From Ailurus styani (lineage: Eukaryota > Chordata > Mammalia > Carnivora > Ailuridae), in contig LNAC01000162.1 of the NCBI GenBank assembly GCA_002007465.1, positions 3,207,761-3,271,760 on the forward strand: a DNA stretch of 64,000 nucleotides, in the 5' to 3' direction. The position numbers and the translations under genes are program-made. Under the pieces are notes generated by a model, which worked only from the letters and a program-made list of their open reading frames with translations, did not search any database and was not told where the DNA came from. Numbering within the stretch: position 1 is the stretch's first letter; each line of letters begins with the position of its first letter. Shown in pieces: positions 1 through 10,988 of the stretch.

Positions 1-1739
1 TAGCAAAAACAGGTGAGCAGGAAAAGCCAGTTCAAGGGTCCTTTATTGAGCTGATTTTCATTGTGGACAACTGTGGCTCAATTCCACTGGAGAGGTTCTG
101 TATATCACTGTATTGTGTGTCCCAGCACTGTCTGCCTATTATACTGGAAAGGAGAATATTTTTCGTCTTTCCTTTTCCCCTGACATAGTTTTAATTAAAA
201 GCTAAAGAATTTCTATTTTATAAATAATATATTACTCATTATTATATATGACACAACTTTTCTAGATAATTAGCCCACATTTCAGGTGACCAAATAAGAT
301 TCAAAAACATTAAATAAATTCCCCAGATTTATTCAGTAGTAACTGGCAAGGTCAGGACATAAAGATAATTTCCAATCAGGAAAAGGATAGTACAATAAAA
401 TTAGTATAATACATAAGAGTTTAATGGAGGAATTATCTATAAAGATATCATATAGGAAAATTACTAGGGATAATGCAAAGCCCAAGTGATAGGATGGAGG
501 GAGAGACAGTTATATTTCTATATCTGAAGGCATAAGGAAAGAAACTATTACCAGAAACTGGAAGGAGGACACTGCCTGAAGACCACACTGATGGGCGCTG
601 TGGCTTTTGGCAGTAGAACACAGCCAGACCCAAGACTTCAAGGACAAGACAGGGTGAATAAACAGTCTACAAGAAGCTGAAGAGCAGGAGGAATATGACA
701 GTTCATGATACTTCAGCCCCTACTGCAGGCTAAAACAAAGTGGAAATGAATAGAGAATGGATGTGAATAGACCAGGAAAAAAACAGAAGATATCTAGTAC
801 AAGAAGACCATCAGATTCCAAAGCCATATATTTAATCACTAGGCTATTAAGTCATTTTTAAAGAGACATTACATGATATAAATATTTGTTCAGAAAGTTC
901 AATCTGAAAGCTAATGGATCAAAAACATAGGATGGAGTTGATGCTGGAAGTAGGGAAATCAGGTTGATTTGCAATGATAAAAAAAAAGTATTGTGGACCT
1001 TCAACTGTTGTTGCAGAGCGTATGGACTGATCACAATTACGCTGTGGAGGTAGAATCAATAACACTTGACAACTAATCACAAATACAAGACAAGGGAGAG
1101 TGAAAAGGTCCTTTACCAGCATGAGTGTCTTACCCAAAGGACACTATTAAAAGAAACAGGTAAAATAGAAAGAGGAGTAGGTTTAAGAAGGAACATGGTT
1201 ATTTAATTTGGGGACAGACTGTACTTGAATGTACAGACTGTACATTCTAATGGAATGTACTAGTGAAAATATCTAGCAAGTTGTTGGAAATACAGGAATG
1301 TATCTCTGAAAAGAGGTTAGAATTTAGAATACAGATAAGGGAAGTCATCTGCAAAGAAGTAATATTTATAGTCCTGAGTTAGGATAAAAACGAAACATAT
1401 AGGGAGAAGTGCTTTCTATAGTATGCAAAATTTAGGCAAAAAGTTAAATTCACTTGAAATACATAAAAGATTTAACACTGATCTAATAACCTAAGTTCAA
1501 AATATATAATGCAAATAATTAACCAAACTTAAAGTATAAACTTAGAAATGTAAGGGAGACTTTTTAACCTATTTTAGCAATTAATAGATTAATCAGTTAA
1601 GTAATCTGTAAATTTACAGATGATTAGAATGATACAGTTTAACAAGTTAATATATAGAAAAATACTGTAGTCAAACTCTTCTATGATTCTCTTCATAGAA
1701 AGTTGGGAGAAAAAAAACAAAACTGAATATTCATGCTGT
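1..1739. other. AT-rich stretch with no recognised gene or repeat
   Basis: I see no exon-like open frame, RNA gene or repeat family here. Open frames are at most about 70 codons. A small perfect hairpin (8-bp arms, 5-base loop) lies at 1240-1260, next to a short repeat of the motif ACAGACTGTAC. Old undetected repeats are possible. Confidence 0.5.
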
Positions 1740-1740
1740 C

Positions 1741-2262
1741 TGTATTAGTCAAAGAAACTGAATCCAGAGAAACAGAACCAATAGGATAATAACAGATACA
1801 TATTAAGAATACAGATATATAATAAGACGGATACGTAATAAGAAGAGGTTTATTATAGAAATTTGCTTGCATGGTCTAGTTTGCTGTCTGCAAGCTAGAG
1901 AACCAGGAAAACCAGTATATAATTCAGTCCAGGTCCAAAGGCCTGAGAACCATGGGGTTAATGTTTTAGGTCCCAGAGTCCAAAGGCTCTAGAACCAGGG
2001 GCTTTAATGACCAATGGCAAGAAAAGACAAATGTTCTGCCTCTAGAAGAGACAGCAAATTTGTCCTTTCACCTTTTTGTTCTATCAGGGCCCTCAGTGGA
2101 TTGGGTGATGCCCACCCATATTTGCAAGGATGTATCTCTTTACTTAGTCTACTGAATCAAAAGCTAGTATCTTCCAGAAAAACCTTCACAAACATATCCA
2201 GAAATAATGTTTTACCAGCTATCTGGGGATCCCTTAGCCCATCAGGTTAATATATGAAATTA
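1741..2262. repeat. Ancient dispersed repeat, family not assigned (copy 1)
   Basis: The block starts with a form of 'CCAGAGAAACAGAACCAATAGGA', continues through 'GGTCCAAAGGCCTGAGAACC', 'TGATGCCCACCCA' and 'CCAGAAATAATGTTT', and ends near a variant of 'AATTAACTACTA'. I recognise this as a dispersed mammalian repeat consensus and see a second, more diverged copy at 30725-31135. The near TG...CA-type ends would fit an LTR, but I cannot name the family with confidence. The 78-codon open frame inside it is not a gene. Confidence 0.65.
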
Positions 2263-2319
2263 ACTACTATACTTTCCTAGCATTATATACATTTAAAAAA
2301 TTAATTCCCATCAGGTAAA

Positions 2320-2728
2320 TTGGACAATGTAAGGAATAAGACTTTAAAACCTTGAGAAGACAGAATGTGATGATATCTTTAAGTGTTTAGGACAGGGAAA
2401 TATCTTTTGTTAAAAAAGGTGTCATAAATACAAACTATAAAAAAAGTGATTAGATTAAAGTAGAATTGTATATATCAAGAACATATCAAGAAAATGAGAA
2501 GACAGCTCAATAAGATATTTGTCACACTTACTCTGACAAATAATTAACATACAAAATATGTATTTAAAATTCCTATCTTCCAATTACAAAAAGATCAATA
2601 ATACATAAGAAACACATAAAAGACACACATATGCAGATTATAAGAAAAAATACAGAGAAAGACACTCAAATAATCATTAAACAGAGAATACAACTACTAT
2701 GAGATACCATTCACATCTAGCATATTTG
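2320..2728 (+). mobile_element. Old L1M ORF2 fragment
   Basis: The A-rich strand follows the L1 ORF2 region from the equivalent of 'acagggaaa...' through 'aaatcaataagaaaaagac' to 'ACTATGAGATACCATTCACA', which matches the conserved L1 stretch upstream of the ORF2 C-terminus. It is heavily mutated with no open frame. The 3' side is cut by the CAN-SINE that begins at 2741. Confidence 0.7.
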
Positions 2729-2740
2729 TTCCCTCAACTT

Positions 2741-2912
2741 TTTTTTTTTTAAGATTTTATTTATTTGTCCGAGAGAGAGAGAACATAAGCACGGGGAGCA
2801 GCAGGTAGAGGTAGAAGCAAGGAGCCTGATGTGGGACTTAATCCCAGCACCCTGGGATCATAACCTGAACCAAAGGTAGAGACTTAACTGACTGAGCCAC
2901 CCAAGCGTCCCC
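2741..2912 (-). mobile_element. CAN-SINE (tRNA-Lys-derived), minus strand
   Basis: Read on plus, it begins with a T-run and 'AAGATTTTATTTATTTG', then a GA-rich tract, and ends at 'TGACTGAGCCACCCAAGCGTCC', the reverse complement of the tRNA-derived head. A perfect 12-bp target-site duplication (TTCCCTCAACTT) flanks it at 2729-2740 and 2914-2925, so the insertion boundaries are certain. Confidence 0.97.
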
Positions 2913-2925
2913 ATTCCCTCAACTT

Positions 2926-3419
2926 CGTGAAGAGAGAGCAGGCTGAGGAAACTGCTCAGCTGCAACACATATGCTTTCTACTGAAAAGGAAGGGAGACTC
3001 ACAGGCCAAAACAAGAGCCTGGAAGTCAGAGCCATGAGTAACCCCATTTTTTCTTTTTATGAGAAGGTACGTAATGGTTATTCTTGCTGCACCATTATAT
3101 GTTAAGTTTGTTCCACCATTGTATTTGAGTGGTATAGAATAGACAACTCGTCTCTTTAATTCCAACATTTTCAGATAAAAAAGAATTAACTGAAAAGCTG
3201 TGATCAAGGAACCATGCCTGAGGTTCCTTATTTCCACACACAACTGATTTAGATAGAGATCCTAGACCCCAAACGTGAGGCTGTAACGGTTTGAAAATCT
3301 GGAGGGCCTTGAGAGAGAGGGTGAGTGCATTTTTCATGTGGCAGAGGTGTGTACTGTTATAGTCAGAGGAAGGACTGAAGAAGCACATTGTATTTTTCAA
3401 AAATGGTCTGAGCAATGTA
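2926..3419. other. Stretch with no confident assignment (possible old LTR or DNA-transposon relic)
   Basis: Moderate complexity. Two minus-strand open frames of about 100 codons overlap each other in different frames and show no recognisable protein motif. The texture ('GGCTGAGGAAACTGCTCAGC', 'GAGAGGGTGAGTGC') resembles old LTR-like repeats, but I cannot name one. Confidence 0.4.
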
Positions 3420-4430
3420 TCTGATCCCTTATGTAGTTTAGTGATTTGAGCACCTTTTCATGTACTTGTTGGCCATTTGTATGTCTTCTTTGGGAAAAAA
3501 TGTCTATTCAGTTCCTCTACCCATTTTTTTAATTGAAATGTTTAGTTTTTTGCTATTTGAGTTGTAGGAGTTTCATATATTTTGGATATTAATCCCTTAC
3601 TAGATAAACGATTTGAAAATACTTCCTTACATTCCTTAGGATGCCTTTCCATTTTGTTAATGGTTTCTTTCACTGTGCAGAAGCATTTTAACTTGACATA
3701 GTTCCATTTGTTATTTTTGCTTTTGTTGCCTTTGTTTTTCGTGTCAGATCTAAAAAATCAGTAAGAATGATGTCAAGGAGCTGACCACCTATGTTTTCTT
3801 CTAGGATTTTTCTTCTTCTAGGATTTTTAAGGTTTCAGGTCATACAAGCAAGTCTTTATTTCATTTTGCATTGATTTTTGTGTATAGTATAATAGTGATC
3901 CAGTTTCATTTGATTTGCCTGTGGCCGTCCCGTTTTCCCAACACCATTTATTGAAGAGACAGTCCTTTCTCATTGTATATTCTTGACTCTTTTGTCCTAA
4001 ACTAACTGAACACACATGGGCTTATTTCTGGACTCTACTGAGTTTCATTGATCTATGTATCTATGTCAATATCATACTGTTTTGATTACTATATTTTTAC
4101 AATTTATTTTGAAATCAGAAATTGTGAGCCTGCCAGCTTTGTTCTTTTTCAAGACTACTTTGGCTATTTGGGGTCTTTTGCGGTTCTATACAAATTTTAG
4201 GGTTTTTTTTTGTTTGTTTGTTTGTTTGTTTTTCATTTCCTTGAAAAATTCCTTCAGAATTTTGATAGAGATAGCACTGAATCTGTAGGTTGCTTTGGGT
4301 TATATATTTCAACAATATTTATTCCAATCCGTGAGCATGGGATATCTTTCCTTTTTGTGTGTGTGTGTCTTCTTCAATTTCTTTCATCAATGTCTCATAG
4401 TTTTCAGTGTACAAATCTTTTATCTTGGTC
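3420..4430 (-). mobile_element. L1M ORF2 fragment, minus strand
   Basis: The plus strand reads as the T-rich complement of L1 ORF2, including 'CAACACCATTTATTGAAGAG' and 'CATACTGTTTTGATTACT'. On the minus strand the frame at 3827-4015 contains 'LFNKWCWENGTATGK', which matches the conserved L1 ORF2p segment around LFNKWCWENW. Stops and frameshifts show it is dead. A (TTTG)n expansion lies at about 4208-4231. Confidence 0.9.
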
Positions 4431-4431
4431 T

Positions 4432-4631
4432 TACGGATAACACAATTAACACATATTTTATGTTATGTGTATTATATACTGTACACTTATAATAAAGTAA
4501 GCTAGAGAAAAGAAAATGTTAAAAAACATAAGGAAAATACATTTACAGTATTATACTATATTTATTGAAAAAATCCACATATACGTGAACACACGTAGTT
4601 CAAACGTATGCTGTTCAAGGGCCAACTATAA
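4432..4631 (-). mobile_element. Tigger-like (TcMar) DNA-transposon terminal fragment
   Basis: The sequence runs through 'TAATAAAGTAAGCTAGAGAA' and ends 'GCTGTTCAAGGGCCAACTATA'. Reverse-complemented, that end gives the 'CAGTTGACCCTTGAACAAC'-type inverted terminus I associate with Tigger elements. The transposase-coding part is absent, so this is an internally deleted relic directly downstream of the L1M block. Confidence 0.75.
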
Positions 4632-5669
4632 TGAGAACTAGATAAATTAAAATTCCAGAAGGTGGAAAGCTTGTCAGAAGTGGGCTGATTTCAGCAACTG
4701 TTTTTTTGGTGTTTCTGTTTTCATTTTAATTTCTCCCCATCTTGGATGGAAGATGGGCTGGGGCCCAGGGGACTCATCTATAATTTTGAATGAAGACTTA
4801 AGATCAAAGTCTGACCAAGTTGAGGGCAGCTTCTGGAGAAGACACATCCAGCAAAGCTTTTAACAATTTCCAGAGCCTTGAGTGAATTGGAGACTTGGAG
4901 AGACTCTAGAACACAACCAGATTTCCCCTCAAGCTGAATTCCGAAGTTCGGCTGAAAGCTTTTGCAAGGCAGGATGAAATGTCTCCCAGTCATGGGGTCC
5001 TGAGCAAGCAACTGCCAGAGGAAGAGAGCCTGAAACAAAACAGGCAAAAGACAAAAGCCCTAAAGGGTTGCTGGACTGACGCTGATTCTGAGCAGCTTCC
5101 TTGGACACACAGTGTATTCCAGTGCTGGGTGCACTTTGAGGGTAAGAATCCAAAGTCGGTTCTGTCAGGTGGCTGATGGGGGCAGGGAAAGCAGCAATCA
5201 TTTTAGCACTCAGAAGCTGTAGTGATAAAATTGACAACTTCAGGAACCTCAAACACATGGTGAGTTTTCACTTCAAATTAGGAAGCCCTATGGAATGGGA
5301 AGCTAAAAAGCTAATTAAAAAGCTCTGATGATCAGTATTTAATATATTGAGCTGAGCAGAGAAAGCTCTGTCAAGTTCCTAAGTCAAAAAACACAAGAAT
5401 ACAAGGGCAACTTGGATACATAATCAGTCTCATTCAAACTGTTTTCCCAGCTATTTCTCAGCCTAATTCTTGAAGGGACTGAGGTGACCAGAACATTTCT
5501 CTGCTTGCACAAAACTTGAAAGAAATAATTCTTTCTCTTAGAAGATATAACACCGGCAGTTTCCAGTATTATTTTATAGGCACCATTTATTAGAAAATAA
5601 AAATTACAGATATAAATAGTCAAGGTTATTTGAGCAATAATCAAATATCATACTTAATGAGAAATTTCC
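4632..5669. other. Mostly unique sequence; possible conserved non-coding segment
   Basis: I see no repeat family. The part from about 4740 to 5280 is more balanced in composition than its surroundings and free of simple repeats. Several overlapping open frames (65-109 codons, both strands) conflict and carry no known motif, so I do not call a gene. The texture would fit conserved non-coding DNA, but nothing here proves that. Confidence 0.4.
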
Positions 5670-6200
5670 GCACTTTTACCTTTGAAATTGGGAATGAGAA
5701 AAAAAAGCCTTCCATTCAAAGTTGTAATGGGAAGTAATAGCCAGCTCAATAAAGCAAATAAAAATATTATAAGAATTATGAAGCAATAAAAGTGCCCAAG
5801 AAATCTATGGATAAATTTTAAAAAACACATGTTGTAAGATGGCAAAATACAAGTTCGATATGCAAAAACATTTTAATTACTATATGCCAGCAATAAACAA
5901 ATAGAAAATGAAAATTTAAATTATAACTCTAAAAATATTATCAGAAATAAATTTAATACATGATGTAACAGACCTCAACACTAGAAAATAAAAAACATTA
6001 CTGAGAAAAATTAAACAAGTTACCTGAATAAATGGAAAGATCTGCTAGGTTCATGAGTTAGAATACTTAATGTTAAAATTAAAATACATGCAAATAATAG
6101 ATTAAATGAACAATGAATAAAATTTTCATGAGTTATTTTTTGCAAAAAAAAAAAAACCTGATTTTCAAATCCATAGGAAATACAAATGGTCAAGTATATA
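5670..6200 (+). mobile_element. Old L1M ORF2 fragment
   Basis: A-rich plus strand with 'CTATATGCCAGCAATAAACA', the counterpart of the conserved L1 ORF2 string around TATGCTAACAATGAAC, followed by a stretch resembling 'gaaataaatttaa...' of the same region. Many stops are present. It ends where the LTR at 6235 begins. Confidence 0.75.
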
Positions 6201-6234
6201 TTATACAGCATTCCTGAAGAAGGTAACAGAATGT

Positions 6235-6603
6235 ATCCTCTCTCAATTCTGTTGTGGAGATTGTAAGTCTGAAATCAAGGCATCAGAGGGGCTGTGCTCC
6301 CATGTTCCAGAGAAGAACCGTTCCTTGAGCTATCACTTTGGTGGGTCTTGTATTGCTTAGCTTGTTGACACATCACCTCAATCTCTACTGCTATCTTCAC
6401 CTTGTCTTCCCCTGCATGTCTGTGTCCTTGCTTCTTCTTCTGAGGACACTGGTCATTAGATTAGAGCCTGCCCGAAATCCATGACAGAGATCCTTTAGAT
6501 CCTTTGTTAATGATATCTTCTAAGACCCTACTTCCAAATAAGGTCACATTCTGAGATTGCAGATGGACATGAAATTTGGGGGAACACTATTTAAATCACT
6601 ATA
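6235..6603 (-). mobile_element. MLT1/MST-type (ERVL-MaLR) solitary LTR, minus strand
   Basis: Plus-strand text such as 'TGAGGACACTGGTCATTAGA', 'GACCCTACTTCCAAATAAGG' and 'TCACATTCTGAG' is the complement of the MLT1/MST LTR consensus. No internal region is attached, so this is an old solitary LTR fragment with no coding potential. Confidence 0.85.
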
Positions 6604-6959
6604 CTTAAATTTGTTCTAGGTGCTGTAACAAATAACAGATGAAAAGCCTTACCCTAATTTTTTAAAATTATCTTATAAAAGTGTTTATTGGGCTGAAAGT
6701 CTCAACCCATTAGCATGTCAAGAAGAAACAAAAATTAATGAAATAGAAAAGAACAGCAAATAAGTTATAAGACACATAGTAAGGATAAATATTGTTCAGC
6801 AAAATTTTGTTTCTGGATTCATATGTATATATGTGTGGTCTGGAAGTAAATATATTTCTTAGAGTGAGTTGTTCCTTAAATGGCTTTAAGGTAATTACAC
6901 CAGAACAGAGCTTCCTAACCATCTCTAAATTGGCCCAAACTCTTTGTCAAAGTACATGT
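6604..6959. other. AT-rich spacer
   Basis: No recognised repeat or gene. A 105-codon plus-strand frame (6792-7109) starts here but runs into the antisense L1 downstream and has no coding signature. Confidence 0.45.
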
Positions 6960-7245
6960 CTGAAATTCCCTTACGTTTGTAGAGGATTTCTGGTTTTGTT
7001 TTTGTTTTACTTTTTCTTTTCACTCTCTCTACTCATTTCTACCCCATATCCAGCAACCACCAATCTGTTCTCTGTACCTATGGCCTGTTTATCTTTTCTC
7101 TTTTTTTAAATAATCCACATGTAAGAGATCATACTATATTTGTCTTTTTCTGTCTGATTTCACTTACCATAATACCCTTAAGGTCCATCCATATTGTCAT
7201 AAATGGGAAGATTTCATTCTTTTTTTAAGACTGAATAATATTCCA

Positions 7246-7246
<1 letters not shown>

Positions 7247-7288
<42 letters not shown>
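7247..7288. repeat. (CA)n microsatellite
   Basis: 21 uninterrupted CA units inside the antisense L1M, at the 'ATATTCCAT' position where such tracts often expand. Likely length-polymorphic. Confidence 0.97.
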
Positions 7289-7290
<2 letters not shown>

Positions 7291-7470
7291 TCCTTTACCC
7301 ATTCATTCATCAGTGGACACTAATTGCTTCCTTATCTTGGTTATCATAAATAATGTTGCAATGAACATGTGGGTGCATATATCTTTTCAAGTTAGTGTTT
7401 TCATTTTCTTTGAATGAACACCCAGAAATGGAATTGGTGGATCATATGGCATCTCTATTTTTAATTTTTT

Positions 7471-7697
7471 AAAAATATTTAATTTATTTATTTGAGAGAG
7501 AGAGTGAGTGAAAGAGAGAGAAAGAGAGAGAGAGAGAGAGCGAGCGAGCACAATCAGGGCAGAGGAACAGAGGGAGAGGGAGAAGCACTCTCCCTGCTGA
7601 GCAGGGAGCCTAACACGGGACTCGATCCCAGGACCCCGGATCATGACCTGAGCTAAAGGCAGAAAGATGCTTAACTGACTGAGCCACCCAGGTGTTC
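7471..7697 (-). mobile_element. CAN-SINE nested in L1M, minus strand
   Basis: Antisense CAN-SINE with an extended GAGA/GAAAGA tract (about 7494-7540) and the head 'GACTGAGCCACCCAGGTG' at its right end. It is flanked by an almost perfect duplication of the L1 target (CTCTATTTTTAATTTT at 7453 and 7698), so it is younger than the L1M. Confidence 0.96.
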
Positions 7698-8349
7698 CTC
7701 TATTTTTAATTTTTGAGGAATCTCTATACTATTTTGTATAATGGCTGCACCAATTTAAACTCCCACCAACAGTCTACAAGGGTTCCCTTTTCTCCACATC
7801 CTTGTCAACACTTGTTATTTCTTGTCTTTTTGGTAGTGGTTCTGGAGTTTCAGCCTGAGGGACAGGCTTCAGTTTTGGTGTACATCTAATGGCTTATGGA
7901 GCAACTTAAATGAATACAGGCCATGGATACCATCTTAGTGCTGTCCCTCCACTTGCCTTGCTCCGCTTCACCAGTATCTCCTAGAAAAGAGCTTATTTTC
8001 TTATCTGGAGCCCTGATGTATACAACTGTTGTCCAGGGGACACTGCAAGATTGCCTGACTCTAGGAGCCAGCAGGGCTCATGCTTGTGGTCCCATGGGGT
8101 ATACTGGCATACTTTTAAAAGCTGCTGCTTGAGGGTCTGGCTTCCAAACAGACTCAATCTAGATGCTGAGATCCTCCCCTTAGGAACACTGACAGGCCTT
8201 GGCATATCCTCAACTACTGAAACTAGTAAAAATATATTAAGCTGTTTGGAAAAACACAAAAATTTGAGAAATGACAAAGAGCTGAGGCAGGATTGAACAG
8301 CAAGTTTTATCTCCCACATGAGGCTAGTTCTTCAAGACTGGGAGAGCAG

Positions 8350-8546
8350 GGGTGCCTGGGTGGCTCAGTGGGTTAAAGCCTCTGGCTTTGGCTCAGGTCA
8401 TGATCTCAGGGTCCAGGGATTGAGGCCCGCATTGGGCTCCCTACTCAGCGGGGAGCCTGCTTCCTCCTCTTTGCCTGCCTCTCTGCCTACTTGTGATCTC
8501 TCTCTGTGTTAAATAAATAAAATAAAATCTTAAAAAAAAAAAAAAA
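8350..8546 (+). mobile_element. CAN-SINE, mustelid-like subfamily
   Basis: Starts 'GGGTGCCTGGGTGGCTCAGT', with a polymerase III A-box-like 'TGGCTCAGTGG' and B-box-like 'CAGGTCATGATCTC', a CT-rich body, and an AAATAAAATCTT end with an A17 tail. The target-site duplication AAGACTGGGAGAG(C/T)AG is at 8334-8349 and 8547-8562. Confidence 0.98.
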
Positions 8547-8718
8547 AAGACTGGGAGAGTAGTTGCATCATCCACTATATAGAAACCAAAACAGGAGCCA
8601 AGCAATATGAAAAAACAAAGGAATGTTTCAAATGAAAGAACAAGAAAAAAACCTCAGAAAAAAATTAATGAGATGGAGATAAGTAATTTACCTGAAAAGA
8701 GTTTAAAGTAATAGTCAT

Positions 8719-8922
8719 GGGGTGCCTGGCTGGCTCAGTGGGTTAAAGCCTCTGCCTTCGGCTCAGGTCATGATCTCAGGGTCCTGGGATCGAGGCCTGC
8801 ATAGGGCTCCCTGCTCAGGGGGGAGCCTGCTTCCTCCTCTCTCTCTGCCTGCCTCTCTGCCTACTTGTGATCTCTCTCTCTCTCTCTGTCAAATAAATAA
8901 ATAAATAAGAATTAAAAAAAAT
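8719..8922 (+). mobile_element. CAN-SINE, second copy in the same L1
   Basis: Same subfamily and orientation as the copy 170 bp upstream. The head is 'GGGTGCCTGGCTGGCTCAG', with a (CT)n tract and an (AAAT)n tail. The perfect target-site duplication AAAGTAATAGTCAT is at 8705-8718 and 8923-8936. Confidence 0.98.
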
Positions 8923-9511
8923 AAAGTAATAGTCATAGTGATGCTTACTAAACTAGGGAAAAGAATGGATTAACAGTGAGAAGTTCAACATACAGATGGA
9001 AAATATAAGAAAGAACCAAATAGAAATCACAAAGCTGAAGAATGCAATAAGCAAACTGAAAGATACACTACAGGGGTAACATCAGATTAGATGAAACAGA
9101 AGAAATGATTGTTCAACTTGAAGACAAGGCGGTGGAATTTACCCAATGAGAGCAGCAGAAAGAAAAAAGAATAAAAAAGAGTGAAGATAGCTTAAGGGAT
9201 CTATAGGATAACCTCAAATTGACTAACTTAACATTATAGGGCTCCCAGAAGGTGAAGAATGAAAGATAGGGGCAGAAAGCTTATTTAAAGAAATAATGGC
9301 TGAAAATTTCCCTAACCTGGGGAAGGAAACAGACATCTAGATCCAGGAAGCTCAAAGAGTTCCCAATAAAATGGACCCAAAGAGGATCACGTTAAATAAA
9401 ATGTCAAAAGTTAAAAAATAAGGACAGAATATTAAATACAGCGAGAAAAAGACAACGTATTTACATACAAAAGAATCCCCATAAGACTGTGCAGATTTTT
9501 CAGCAGAAATT

Positions 9512-9754
9512 TTGCAAGCCAGAAGAGAGTGGTATAATATATTCAGAATGCTTAAAGGGGGGAAAAAAAAGAAAGAAAGGAAGAAAAGAAAAGAAAAAAA
9601 AAAAAAGAAAAACTTCCAAGCAAGAATATTTTATCCAGCAAAATTATCATTCAGAATTGAAGGAGAGATAAAGAGTTTTTTGGACCAGCAAGAGCTAAAG
9701 AATGTCATCACCACTAAACTAGTAAGAAATGTTAAAGGGACTTCTTTAAGCTGA
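9512..9754 (+). pseudogene. L1 ORF1 C-terminal remnant
   Basis: The reading frame contains 'MQARREWYNIFRMLKG' and then 'FYPAKLSFRIEGEIKSF', matching the conserved C-terminal part of mammalian L1 ORF1p, the nucleic-acid chaperone of the retrotransposon. Between them a run of lysine-rich codons comes from an A-rich expansion (9558-9615) not expected in the family. The frame is only a surviving fragment; upstream ORF1 is broken by stops and two SINEs. Confidence 0.85.
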
Positions 9755-10802
9755 AAAGTAAGGATATTAAAGAATAGTAAGAAAACATATGAAAGAATAA
9801 ATCTCACTGAAAGCTAAATATATAGTGAAGGTAGAATGGAGGTTAAAAGACAAAACTAGTAAAAATAATCATGATGACAACAGTTAAGGAACACACAAGA
9901 CAAAAAAACTTAAAATGTGGCATTAAAAATAAAATGTTGGAGGGAGAGTAAAAAAGTTGACTTTTAAAATGGGATCAAACTTAAGTTGTTATCAACTTAG
10001 ACTGTTACAGACTAAACATAATCCTCATCATAAGCACAAGCAAAAACCTATAGTAAATACATAAAGAGAAAGAGAAAGGAATAAAAGCATACCACTTAAA
10101 AAGTCATCAAACCATAAAGGAAGAAAGGTTAAGAAAGGAATAGATGTACCCCTGGGGCAAAGAATAAAAAATTAAAAAAAAAAAAAAAGAAAGAAAGGAA
10201 CAGAGAGGAATTACAAAAACAGACAGAAAACAATTAACAAAATGGTAACAAGTACATAGCTATCCATAATTACTTTAAATGTAAATAAACTGAATTTTCC
10301 AATCAAAAGACATAGAGTGGAAAGAATAAACAAAACAAAAGACAACCAGCTATATGATTCCTACAAGAGACTCGCTTTAGATGTAAAGACACAGAGTAAA
10401 AATGAAGAAATAGACAAAGATATTCTACGCAAATGGAAACCAAAAGAAAGCTGGAGTAGTGATACTTATATCAGACAAAACTGACTTGAAAGCAAAGGCT
10501 GTAATAATAAAGACGTATGTCATATAACTATAAAGAGGTCACTCAAAAAGAGGATGTGACATTTATAAATATTTATGTACCTGACATAGGAGCACCTAAA
10601 TATGTAAGGCAAATACTCACAGACTTAAAGGGAGAAAGAGACAGCAATATAAGTAACAGTAGGGGCCTGTAAAATACCACTTACATCAAATGATAGATCA
10701 TCCAGTTAGAAACCAATTAGGAAACACTGGACTTAAATGACACATTAGACCAGAGAGACATCACATATATACAGAACATTCCATCCAAAGGTAACAAAAC
10801 AC

Positions 10803-10988
10803 ATGTTCTTTTCAAGTGCACGTGGAATATTTTCCAGGATAGATCATACGTTAAGCCACAAAACAAGTCTTAATAAATTTAAGAGGACTGAAATTACATC
10901 AAGCATCATTTCCAATCACAATGGTATGAAACTAGAAATTACTTATATGGGAAAAAAACTGGAAAGTTCACAAATATGTGGATATTAA
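10803..10988 (+). pseudogene. L1 ORF2 endonuclease-domain remnant
   Basis: The frame reads 'FFSSARGIFSRIDHTLSHK' and then 'ISNHNGMKLEITY', matching the end of the L1 apurinic-like endonuclease domain. The family's S-D-H motif is S-N-H here, so a catalytic acidic position is lost, consistent with decay. It ends at a stop near the start of the endonuclease-RT linker. Confidence 0.82.

Larger units (their letters stand above)
6960..7845 (-). mobile_element. L1M 3' region, minus strand, hosting a CAN-SINE and a (CA)n tract
   Basis: The plus strand shows the familiar antisense L1 3' sequence: 'AGCAACCACCAATCTGTTCT', 'ATAATGTTGCAATGAACATG', 'TGGATCATATGGCA', then after the SINE 'AACTCCCACCAACAGT' and 'CTTGTTATTTCTTGTCTTTT'. 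It is interrupted by the SINE at 7471-7697. Its ORF2-proximal end stops at about 7845, where a plus-strand L1 5' region begins. Confidence 0.92.

Noticed and set aside
1240..1260. Hairpin with 8-bp arms as a terminator or RNA element
   Set aside because: Short palindromes are expected by chance in 64 kb and no transcript context exists.
6235..6603. Complete endogenous retrovirus around the MLT1-type LTR
   Set aside because: No second LTR or gag/pol-like internal sequence nearby; it is a solitary old LTR, as are 22995-23476 and 61826-62335.
7247..7288. CRISPR-like array in the short repeats
   Set aside because: Uninterrupted dinucleotide repeats without spacers in mammalian DNA.
8350..8546. 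Functional tRNA-Lys gene in the SINE heads
   Set aside because: A- and B-box-like words are present, but the cloverleaf is degenerate and the whole unit has SINE body, tail and target duplications.
9489..9671. Lys-rich frame as an independent small protein
   Set aside because: It lies out of frame over the L1 ORF1 remnant and the A-rich expansion.
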